From contig CM070876.1 of NCBI GenBank assembly GCA_036365515.1, positions 94,559,300-94,623,299 on the forward strand: a stretch of 64,000 nucleotides of DNA, in the 5' to 3' direction. Below are positions 54,578 through 64,000 of this stretch, piece after piece. The stretch's first letter is position 1. Each line of letters opens with the position of its first letter. This stretch comes from Torymus aiolomorphi. Taxonomy: Eukaryota > Arthropoda > Insecta > Hymenoptera > Torymidae. Position numbers and translations under genes: made by a program. Under the pieces are notes generated by a model, which did no database searches, was not told the DNA's origin, and saw only the letters and a program-made list of their open reading frames with translations.

Positions 54578-56720
54578 TTATGTTTTTTCGATTGATATTT
54601 CATCAATTAATTTTGTTACGACTGCATATATTTTGCATGAGCTTAAATCATTTTTATAAATGAATCGTTGCAGAAAACTCCATACATGCTTACATTCGAG
54701 AGAGAAATCCGATTGTAGAGCAAAGACGCTTTTATAGCAATAATCTACTGATTCAAAGATACTTTTCGAAAAAATCTCAAATTTGATATGATTTATAATC
54801 ACATAAATTTTTATGTCGTTATCAATATCTCCTTTTTGACAAAAATCACCAACGAATGCTACATAAGGTCCTATTTCCCTGTCTGATGCTCTTATTTGTC
54901 GCCTCTCTTGAAATACAGATAACTCTTCTTTCGTCTAGGTCCAAAACAAATAAAATTCTAACTTACCAAAAATTTTAATATTGTAAACTTAAACACTAAT
55001 CTTGATCGGAAAGATGTATTTATAAAAAAAGAAATTTACAAGTACTGTCTATTTTATAATTAAATCAATATCTAAATATTTAAACATTTTGCAGTTCTAA
55101 AATAATTTCCACTTGTAATATTTTAAATGAATAAATCCATTACCTCAACGTTGACTAGGAAAGAATCTGAGACTTCTTTGATAGTGGTGCCAAAGGGTAA
55201 TGATGTAGCTTCGCTGCTTTTCCTCTTATTATTAATTATTTTCCGCAATAATATGGGAAGGCAAAGTAATGCCACTATATAATTCTTTCCTGTAACGAAA
55301 CATAAAAAGTCATCATATACTGATTATAATTGTCTAAAAATTAAATATAAGTTGAAATAATTTTGTGAATGTTAAACTAAAAATAAAATAATGTGATTGT
55401 AAAATACCTTTATTAATTAATTCTTCGTGTGCCTCAGTCAATTTTTTTTTGTTTCGAGCGTACTCAATTATATCATTAGCTACTTCACTCCAAGTATCTA
55501 TGAATTTCTTTCCAATCTCAGGGTACAAAATATTGAAATCAATAGATAACTAAAATTTACATGAATAGTAATTAGGCAAATGGCATAAATCAAAATTGAT
55601 TAAAAATGTAAGCAGTGACGTTAAACACTTTACCAGTATGTGATCAAAACTAGAATTTAAACACTTGTAGACTACAAAATAATGAGAGATTTTCTTGCAC
55701 CTTTCTCGAACTGCAAAAGTGCATTGCCACTTTTCAATCACCTCATCCTTTGGTTCGTCGTGGTCTTGTATCCACAGTACATCTTTCTCTGCACTGACCA
55801 ACGGAATATCTGAAAGTAAGTTAAATTTTATACTAAAGAAATTATTTAATTTTCAGAAGAAGATTGAACGTAATATTTAATACCCTCTGGTGATCGATCT
55901 TCTTTAGCAATTAATTGCAGTCCTAACAATTTTCGACGAAGATTTAGGTATTTATCATATAGACAGCCATTTGTTTGAAAGACTTTGCCGTTTTTTCCCT
56001 TGCGAAATGGACTATAGAAACTTTGACTATATTCCTCTGTGGACTTATTAGACGGCTTAAATATCTCGCTTAACTCTTTTGAAAGTTCCAGAAATCTTTC
56101 TTTATTTATACTGCAAATAAAATAAAATTTTGTCAATAATAATTCTTACATTTATAAAGAATCGATAGAAAGTACATATAACTAAAAACCTATAGGTTAC
56201 TGTTAAATCGAATTCGTATTCTATTATTAAGTCAGTCAATAAGTGAGTGTTTAATACTTTTTTGAGTTTAAACATCGCCGATACAATTTTACCCTTTACT
56301 GTCGTTTTTAATAATTCAAAAACAGACTTCTGTGTTTCAGCTGTTATTTTAAAATTAGATTCAAATTTAATTGTAAGATAATTAAAAAAAAACAAAAATG
56401 GACTTTAAAAACGTGCTCACAAATGACGGTGATAACGTCAACTGTACTTCTATCGACATTCACATCAACTGCATGCGACTCATTTATACTTGAAAAAGCA
56501 GTTGGTGATTGTGAGTTTATGGTAGGATTTTCTGAAGATATGATATTTGGAGAGTTTAAAGGAAGTGGACATGTATTTTTCTTCCATTCGTTCAATCGAA
56601 TCACAAATTTGCGTTTAAAACCGCAGTCTGTATTATTAAATAATTCGTTAATGAAAACCTCATCAATACTTTCAAAAATTTCTTGGTCCACCCCAGCCTC
56701 TGTAAAAAGTGACGCATGCT
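54578..56720 (-). CDS. SAMD3-like multi-exon gene (transposon-associated type)
   Basis: Seven exons join with consistent phase and normal GT-AG signals: 56720-56421, 56341-56190, 56110-55884, 55809-55634, 55549-55408, 55289-55144 and 54934-54578 (stop TAA). The product (at least about 500 residues; the first exon is missing) starts with a SAM-like helical region (F-T-E-A-G-V-D...F-K-R-K-F), continues with E-T-Q-K-S-V-F-E-L-L, N-K-E-R-F-L-E-L-S-K-E-L and Y-D-K-Y-L-N-L-R-R-K, and ends with Y-V-A-F-V-G-D, S-V-D-Y-C-Y-K-S-V-F-A-L and H-V-W-S-F-L-Q. This order fits proteins annotated as SAM domain-containing protein 3-like in insects and fish, often repeated and element-linked. No stop or frameshift is seen. 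It lies directly upstream of the transposase on the same strand (216-bp gap). Confidence 0.65.
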
Positions 56721-56904
56721 CTTTGAAACAGAAAACAATTACTCCAAAAAATGTTAAATAACTAATTTCATTCTGTTGAAAGTAGATTCCAAAATAGATG
56801 TAGTTTAGTAAAACCTTCCCAGAAGGTGAAATGTTGGCAGGTAAAAACATAGAGTTACAAAAGTAGTGTAATACCAAAATAAAAATGTCAAGTAACTTCA
56901 TTAT

Positions 56905-57775
56905 TTGGGTATACGAATATAGATACATTAATTTAGGAAATAAACTACTTTTTACTACAATTTCAGCTGATAAATCAGTTTAGATACATCAATATACTGG
57001 TATTACAGATTTAACAAAAATAAACTTATTACGCACTAATTGGAGCATTGAGATTTACTCGTGGATGACTTTAGATAAAAATTGCAAATTTTGATATTCA
57101 TCGGCCTTTGGTCAAAATATGAATTCAGCCAATTATAATGATAAAAGAATAAATCTAATTTTAATTTATTTATCAGCTTTTAGCATTTCCAAAAAGATAT
57201 TATATCATATACTTCTAATTAATAGTTCAGAATCTATTGAAAATATTCAAACCTTATGAATTGAAAAATAGATTATATTTTTTCGAAATGCCAAAAGTTG
57301 ACAAGTTCAAATGGGACTCATCTGTTTATCATTATAATAGGCTGGATACATATTTTGACAAAAGCCCGTTGAAAATCAAAATTTGCCATTATTATCTAAA
57401 GCCATCCACAATCAACTCTCAAGGTTTCAATATTTTCAATAGGTTCTGAACTATTAATTAGAAGTATATGATATAATATCTTTTTGGAAATGCCAAAAGC
57501 TGATAAATAAATTAAAATTAGATTTAGTTTTTTATCATTATAAATTGGCTGGATTCATATTTTGACCAAAGGCCGATGAATATCGAAATTTGCAATTTTT
57601 ATCTAAAGTCATCCACGAGTAAATCTCAATGCGCCAATTAGTGCATAATAAGTTTATTTTTGTTAAATCGATAATACCAGTTGATATCGATGAATTTAAA
57701 CTGACTTATCAACTAAGATCGTAGTAAAAAGTAGTTTATTTCCTAAATAATGTATTTATATCTGTATACCCAAAA
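56905..57775. mobile_element. Large inverted repeat, about 870 bp
   Basis: GGGTATACGAATATAGATAC on the left pairs with the inverted GTATACCC-ending stretch near 57770. AGATATTATATCATATACTTCTAATTAATAGTTC pairs with its inverse near 57440-57490 (words split here at up to 20 bases). The centre (57290-57430) holds a third, partial copy of the arm. The left end touches the 5' side of the SAMD3-like gene. Confidence 0.7.
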
Positions 57776-59930
57776 TAAAAAATACAAAGTTGCTTGATGG
57801 TTTTTCAAAATAACTAATTAGTTTCATTTGCATTCATACCCCATGTTAAAACAGATCATTTTAAAGCTATATGAAATTCAGTCAGAAGGTTAGCTGCTAT
57901 AGTTTAAGAGAAAACTGATGTAACATGTTGCGGATCAACACCTCCATTAACGATACAAGAAAAATGTAATTGTGAATCAACCCTTCTTAGCCAAAATCTT
58001 AAATAACCTTAACTGAATTGTTTTGCATTAGTACTATATGTAAATGAAGATCAAACATAGTCAAAGCAGTGTGCAACATTGAACATCTTGAGTTGTTGTA
58101 GTTTATAAGAAAACTGATCTTATATACATGGTACTTTTCTAACATCTGCGAATGAAATGTTGAACTATAAAGAGTAGTTTGGAACCATGTTTTTCTTAAC
58201 TATTAGCGGCTATATAGCCTCGAAATTCCGCATACTGCTTTAAAGTAACTTACACTTGTATGGTACAAATGTAAGACAAATTAATTTTATTTTAAATAAT
58301 TTGAACAACAGCATATCTAAAATAACTTTTCTCTTAAACTTTAGTAGCAGATGTACATTTATATTAAACAATGACCCAGTGAAAATACATAAAACTCAAA
58401 TTTAAGGTTAGGTATATTACGTTATGAAAACTTACTTTACAATCTTTCGATGAAATGGTTCAAATTCCACGTTTTTAACAATCTTCTTGTAAATTCATCC
58501 ATTATTCTCTATTTATATCAGTCAGGAATGAAATAATTTTCGATTATTTGCAATGCACACTGCCTCCTTTGCAAATCAAAAATTTTACTTGACTAGAGTT
58601 CGACACGCTGTAAGGAACTAGCGTTCCTTGGAATACAAAATGGATGCAAACCGACCTTTAAGCCCCTTTTGCAATGGGAGCAATCGATCGAACCCTTTTA
58701 CACTACTCATTCATGCGTATTGCTAACATGAGAATAAACCTTATGATTCGTGGAAATGAATGGAAATAATAATAATAGGCTAAAAATTATAACAAATACG
58801 GAGATTATTATTAATAATACTACAAATGCTATTAAAATCTTGGGAATAATTGATGTTCTGATAATCATTTAAATAACAGAAGCAACGCTGTCATAATTTC
58901 AGGTTAAGAAACAACCATATAATAATAATTAACAAATCATGAGCATCACCGTCGCTGATAATTAACTGTTAAAATATAAAGCTTATAATTATTTAAGAAT
59001 GCGCGGTATTGTATAGCAAGCGTTGTGCGACGTATAATCGGAGGATAATAACGTTGTGCAACGTTGTGTAAATAAACAAATATAATAACTAAAAATAGTT
59101 AAGGAGTTGATTAGCAACAATCAACATAACCGACTAAGGATATTAATAATATTAATAACAATAATTTATCACAAGAGCTAAGGATAAACAATAAAACGCA
59201 ATTATAGATAATTAACAACAAATTTAAGAACAATCTCGAGTTATCCGGATAATTGGCTATTCTTGGAGGTATTGACGTGTAATAACAACAATTGTTTATA
59301 ATTAAGTAGTTTTCCGGGACAATAGTAACCAAACGTTGCTCAACGCAAATTGAAGATTAATAATATCATGCAACGTTATAAAGTTAACGAACTACGACCA
59401 ATCCGAGAATGATTAATATCAATTGCAATAAATAAATAAAGCCATTATTATGCAATTATCAACGGTATTTACTAGAAAATTAGGAGTTGTGTAATAAAAC
59501 GTAATTTGAACACACAATTAATTAATAATATCATAACTATTGGTTTATTGATTAATAATGTTAATGGTACTGATAAATAATACTAAAAATAATTGCAATT
59601 TGATAGACAATTAAGACAACATGCAACAATGTTATGCAACGTATAGTTAATAATGATAACATATAAACCTAACTTGAGAGGTTAATAAAGATTAATTAAA
59701 ACAATTAAACTGAGTAATTAATAAAGTTATTAGCGATAGTTTATCAGTTAGTTAACAATTTATTGTTTTAAGCACTTTTCATTAATAAATTGAGATCATT
59801 ATGATTAATAAGGAAGAGACCGGATAAATAAATAAAGTAACAATAAATTACCGGTGATACAAGTTGCATAATATGTTGATTAATATTATTATTAATAATA
59901 CGTCATTAAACGTAATCTAACATACATGAC
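57776..59930. other. AT-rich spacer, no gene seen
   Basis: No open frame above background. Between 58900 and 59880 the words TAATAATTAAC and AACGTTGTGCAACG recur without a clear period. Confidence 0.5.
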
Positions 59931-60192
59931 AATCTGTTGCAGAGTATTCTAACGGACATTTTATTCCAAGAACCCCTAGGTAGTAAACAATTCCATGAAA
60001 TTACGTAATAGGTAACCGGCCAAAAGGGGAACCAATAAGAGAAGCAGGATCTCCTACCACAGAAGAAGGGGCGGAGCCTCCTTTCAGATTTTGACGTCCT
60101 ACAGCACTTCCACAGGCTATAGATGTATTTCAAGTTTTTACCACCAGAGGGAGAGGGATCATCCTCAACGGCTTTCAGGTCCGCGCTCACCA

Positions 60193-60243
60193 TATAAAAG
60201 GGAGCCCAGTACACCGACGGGCAGTCTCGCTTAGAGAAATAAA
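60193..60243 (+). promoter_or_regulatory. Candidate core promoter with polyadenylation signal (LTR-like)
   Basis: TATAAAAG at 60193-60200 is followed about 25-30 bp on by a GGGCAGTC start-site-like word and then by AATAAA at 60238-60243. This compact order is typical of retrotransposon LTRs. A possible LTR start (TGTTGCAGAG) lies near 59934. No partner LTR is visible, so the call is tentative. Confidence 0.35.
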
Positions 60244-60317
60244 CCAATCTTGTACCTATCAGCATCCACGTATCTTCAAGAATTACGCTGAATATATATA
60301 TAGTTATATCAAGATCA

Positions 60318-60540
60318 ACGCATTTTCAACGATTTTTATCAAGTTTCAACGGTTTTCATCAAGTGTTAACTGTTAACAAGTATTAACAAGTTTCAACAAT
60401 CTTCAACGAGTTTCAACAAGTTTGAACGAGCTTTAACCAGTTTCAACGAGTTTGGACGAGTTTCGAAAAGTTTCAACGAGTTTTCAACAAGTTTCAATTA
60501 CTTCGACGATCTTTCAACGAGTCAACTACATTCAACAACA
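60318..60540. repeat. Short imperfect repeats, GTTTCAACGA type
   Basis: The word TTTCAACRAG or a variant recurs about every 11-13 bp over more than 200 bp. Confidence 0.7.
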
Positions 60541-60789
60541 ACAAGTTAACAACAACGAAAGGATCAACAACCTCACCAATCGAAGGAGGGAGAGCTGTCC
60601 TGCCCAAGGTTTTTGAGGCTGTGGTTTTCCTTGCGACTTCAGGGTGAATACCAGGACAACGGGTGATTGAAATTGGGTCCACGGCCGTCCATATCGAAGG
60701 AAGAACCCCAATCAACACCGAATCCGACGGATAAATCAGATAACATATAAATATATATATATATTTGCAAATCGTCTCGTCTTTAAAGT

Positions 60790-61320
60790 CGATTAAGAGA
60801 TTCGAGTCATAATAGCCAATTTAAGGATCGATAATTTACAACTTAATACACTCTTTATATTTAGCTCTGTGTTAAAGAATAACGAATTAGATAAGATTTT
60901 AAGAAGTTAAGATTATTAAGATAATAAGATCATTTAATATAAATTAGACTTTATTTTTAAATATTTCAAATCATAATAACTAAATTCAAGGATAAATAAT
61001 TTACGATTTAAGTATATATCAATTAACTGTTTATAATTAATTCTACATTTTAAAAGCATAATAAGGTAGATAAGTCTCTAAGAATTTAAGATATAAGATT
61101 AGTAAGGTTACTTAATACAAATACGTAATAAATTCTCTTTATTAATTTCAATTAAGGATTTTGAATCGCAATAACAAATTCAATTCATTCAATTAACTTT
61201 TATATTAATTTTCGTACTTTTTACATAGCATCTAGTAAAGATAGATAAGATTTCTAAGTTAACCAGTTAATAATTAATAATTTTATGTAATAACTAATAC
61301 CATCCACGAATGTAACATCA
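60790..61320. repeat. Tandem repeat, about 170-190-bp unit, three copies
   Basis: Units begin near 60797, 60963 and 61150 with TTTNRAATCRYAATAAC-type words followed by AAGGATAAATAATTTAC and AGATAAGATTTTAAGAA. The copies are quite diverged. The repeat lies upstream of the gypsy primer site and could be part of its LTR. Confidence 0.6.
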
Positions 61321-61499
61321 ATTATATCTTTGATTAATTTTATTTAAATTTATATTTGTGCATAAGACGATAGCGTAGTCTTTAAATCAAAATTCAAACT
61401 ATAAAATAACAATTTATGTCACTTAATTTATAATTTGAGAAAGTGTAATAAATTTATTTTTTGTGCTATTTGTACTTTTGTACTTAATTGGACGACGAT

Positions 61500-61632
61500 C
61501 CCACTACCTATATAAAACCCTAGGGCCATTCTAGAATTACATTTGTCATATATTACATTCGCTTGCCGCTCTATATTAAAGACTTTAGTTTATGGCCATT
61601 GGGTTCGTAACATTTTGGTGACAGCGGTGGGA
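61500..61632 (+). mobile_element. Gypsy-type LTR 3' end and primer binding site
   Basis: TATATAAAACC lies near 61512. The LTR end is probably GGTTCGTAACA (61612), followed by TGGTGACAGCGGTGGG from 61616, which has the look and place of a tRNA primer site. The LTR start cannot be set because the 3' LTR lies outside the window. Confidence 0.6.
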
Positions 61633-61784
61633 TTGTCCAAGATAGCATTGGAAATAATAAATAATTATTAATTGGAATAGATATAAGTACATAGGGTTAA
61701 CTGCAATAACTCGGTATATTTTTCTTTACGGTTGATCGATTGCATTCATAGATTTAAGATTTAAGTTGCGATTTAGTTATAAAA

Positions 61785-62808
61785 ATGATTGAGAATAGTG
61801 GAAATATTAACTCAACCGTTGCTATCCATCCGGGACCAAGCACTCAACCTACCCACGATAATAACAACTCTTTAGAATTGTCTAAATCACTCTCTAGAAT
61901 CACTAATAGAATTGATTCAGATACCGAACAACAAAACCCGCTTCATCCCGAGGTCGCGAGGACCGCGGTGGGGGGAGCCTATTAAGATGTACTAAACTTA
62001 ATGGATTTTAATACTGATGTAATCGGTTTTAATACGTGTAATCTCTCTGCGGGATTAGCTATCGATCCTTTTTTAATCGGGAATAGTCTTAATCCAATTT
62101 AATACGGTTTATTTAATGGGTTTTGATACTATTCAATCAACTTTAATACCAACAATTATTTTTGTATCATAAACTTTAATCTGTTTTAATACATACTTGA
62201 AAGAAATCCTTTTAATCTAATACTATTTAATACAACATAAATTAGATAATAATCTGGATATTTTTAATCTGATTTAATACTAAAAAGCTAACAAGAATGA
62301 ATACATTGGAATACATACATTCAAATATAAAAATCTGAGGGTGAAAATTAGCATACTTTCTTGAGTCAAATACATTTTTAATTAACATTCAATTTTGGGT
62401 ATTCGTTTAATTAAATCATTTATAATGTAATCTGTTTTAATACGGAAAGAATGTTATATTGGAATCAATTTGTTTTAATATATTATATTTAATATAAAAT
62501 TTTCAAAATAATAAATTCATTTCATAATTTATTCTGTTTATCACGTAGTTGCACCGGTCTAACATAGGCTTTCTATCTTTGGTAGGAGTCCGGAGTCATT
62601 GCCTTCCCAAGACCAATTTAATATTTGTGAAGTAAATTTAAATAATAGTGATAATAATTCAAATAGTTATAAAAAGACTTCGGGGATAGTAAAAGTAATT
62701 TCTGAATTTAATGGTAAAAATATTTCAGTAAATCAGTTTATCAGGGAATGCAGAGACGCCGAACGTTTTATAAATCCAAATGATAGGGAATTTTTCGTTA
62801 AATTGTAG
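61785..62808 (+). pseudogene. Gypsy gag remnants in two pieces
   Basis: ATG 61785 opens a short frame to 61983-61985 (polar, proline- and serine-rich, like a gag N-terminus). A second piece at 62599-62808 has F-N-G-K-N-I-S-V-N-Q-F-I-R-E-C, which resembles the start of the gag core domain in gypsy elements. Between them lies about 600 bp of AT-rich DNA full of TTTTAATAC words, probably an insertion. After 62808 the rest of gag, the protease and the first part of reverse transcriptase are missing. Confidence 0.6.
61980..62595. repeat. TTTTAATAC motif cluster inserted in gag
   Basis: TTTTAATAC or a close variant (TTTAATAC, TTTTGATAC) occurs about ten times in 600 bp, in one orientation. AGCCTATTA at the start and AACATAGGCT near 62560-62570 may be weak inverted ends. 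Confidence 0.5.
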
Positions 62809-62819
62809 TAAAATCCAGG

Positions 62820-64000
62820 GTAACCGGAGACGACTAAGCCTATTTACAATTTAAGACATTTCCCAACGTAGAACTATTCGTATACATGGATGATACAGTA
62901 GTTTATGCAGTATCGATTGTAGAGCATACTAGAAAAATGAGAAAATTATTTGATCGTTTAAAAACAGCGGGATTAACCTTGCAGCCCGAGAAATATCTTT
63001 TTCTAAGAAAGAAAGTAACGTACTTAGGGCACATAATTTCAAAGAAGGGAGTTAAACCAGAGTCCAAGAAAATCGAGGCTGTCATGAAATTCCCTAGACT
63101 TAAAAACGCGAAAACATAAAACAATTCTTGGGATTAGTAGGCTTCTATAGACACTTTATTCCTGATTTTTCAAAAATTGCGAAACCTTTAACAAACTTAT
63201 TAAAAGGGGGAATACCTTTCATTTGGGGTGATAATCAGGAGAGGGCGTTTGAAAAGTTAAAACAAATTTTATGTACTGAGCCTCTGTTGCGATACCCTGA
63301 TTTCAATGAGTCATTTATATTAACAACTGATGCCACAGATTATGCCTCGGGGGCTATTCTTAGTCAAGGAAAGATAGGAAAAGACCCACTAATTGCTTAT
63401 GCTTCGCGAACATTAAACGATACGGAAATAAAATACACAACCACTGAAAAGGAGTTATTGGCTGTAGTATTTGCCATTTATCACTTTAGACCTTATTTAT
63501 TCGGAAGAAAGTTTACGCTAGTAACTGATCACCGCGCTCTAGTTTGGCTTCGTAATCTAAAAGACCCTATTGCACGAATTGGACGATGGGAACTTAAATT
63601 AAGGGAGTATGATTTTAACGTGGAATATAGACCCGGAAGAGTAAACGCAAACGCAGATGCATTATCGCGAAATCCTGTTTCAGCTCTAATTATCGATGAA
63701 TTGAATTTAAATGAATTGACAGACTCAGAACATGTAATATCAGAAGCACTTATAGAAAAGGTATTCTTGATTACCGATAAAAATGAAAACTGTTTGGATC
63801 GGGATTCGATAGAACCGGCCCGCGGTCCTCAGGTACCGGAGGACGGTGTGGATCGGCCTGCGGATGTCGAGCCATCAGGATCTCATGAACTAACACGCAT
63901 GAATAATGGCTTGCATGGCATGATTGAACAGGAAAGAGAATGCGAAAGAGATGAAAATAACAGACCCAGCACGCATGATGCTGTCGTGGGACAGCATTGT
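62820..64000 (+). pseudogene. Gypsy pol remnant: reverse transcriptase palm and RNase H, runs off the window
   Basis: The frame starts abruptly at the palm, with V-Y-M-D-D-T-V-V-Y-A (about 62881-62910) and Y-L-G-H-I-I-S. It stops at 63117-63119 and continues one frame over from about 63110 with K-Q-F-L-G-L-V-G-F-Y-R-H-F. The RNase H follows (T-D-A-T-D-Y-A-S-G-A, E-K-E-L-L-A-V-V, T-D-H-R-A-L-V-W-L) and the frame stays open to base 64000, so integrase may follow outside. The small frameshift and the missing front half make this copy defective. Gypsy pol reverse-transcribes element RNA and integrates the DNA. Confidence 0.85.

Noticed and set aside
58900..59900. Apparent repeats of TAATTAAC and AACGTTGTGCAACG
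   Set aside because: No consistent period or arms; may be only AT-rich low complexity.

Overview
The window looks like repeat-rich, AT-rich intergenic or heterochromatic DNA from an insect, most likely a hymenopteran such as an ant. The arthropod label rests on an R1-clade-like LINE, a BEL/Pao element, a Penelope-like element (PLE), a gypsy element, a spliced hAT gene and spliced genes with short introns. The order-level guess is weak. I see no bacterial features, and no conserved host gene I can name.

Layout. 1-2660: GC-rich lead-in, inverted-repeat (foldback) elements, a small MITE with a TTA target duplication, and a PIF/Harbinger-like derivative carrying the first part of a transposase. 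2664-12608: a three-level nest. A 181-bp MITE was split by a 9.76-kb hAT-like foldback element (CAGTG ends, perfect 8-bp target duplication ATCGTATC), which was invaded by a PLE complex with a 12-bp duplication and by a further PLE fragment flanked by a 169-bp perfect duplication. 13.0-19.5 kb: a minisatellite-armed palindrome, microsatellites, a cluster of TTTTGAGGA motifs and two satellite families (about 333 bp and about 600 bp). 19.8-25.5 kb: a nearly full-length but broken R1-like LINE on the minus strand, lying between (TTA)n tracts. 25.5-27.1 kb: a run of hairpin elements. 27.4-30.3 kb: the 5' part of a spliced hAT (TTF/DUF4371) transposase gene with one terminal inverted repeat. 30.3-32.9 kb: a BEL/Pao element that lost pol. 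33.2-35.3 kb: a spliced gene of unknown function.

36.1-43.2 kb is a giant 7-kb palindrome with TA flanks, built from smaller palindromes and with ATCGCGCGAT clusters near both ends. 43.5-44.9 kb is a 5'-truncated LINE with a 20-bp target duplication, set in a repeat array (44.9-48.0 kb) that also holds two tRNA-like units. 48.0-52.6 kb is a satellite of about 185 bp. 52.7-56.7 kb holds two minus-strand genes: an EnSpm/CACTA-like transposase (interrupted) and, upstream of it, a seven-exon SAMD3-like gene whose splice phases all agree. A large palindrome follows. The last 5 kb contain tandem repeats and a damaged gypsy element (LTR end, primer site, gag pieces, reverse transcriptase and RNase H running off the window).

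How the parts relate: almost everything is a mobile element or satellite. The genes serve their own transposition (reverse transcription, DNA cutting, RNA binding). The parts best conserved, and so most worth testing for function, are the PLE (one stop codon in 873 codons), the SAMD3-like gene, and the unknown spliced gene at 33-35 kb.
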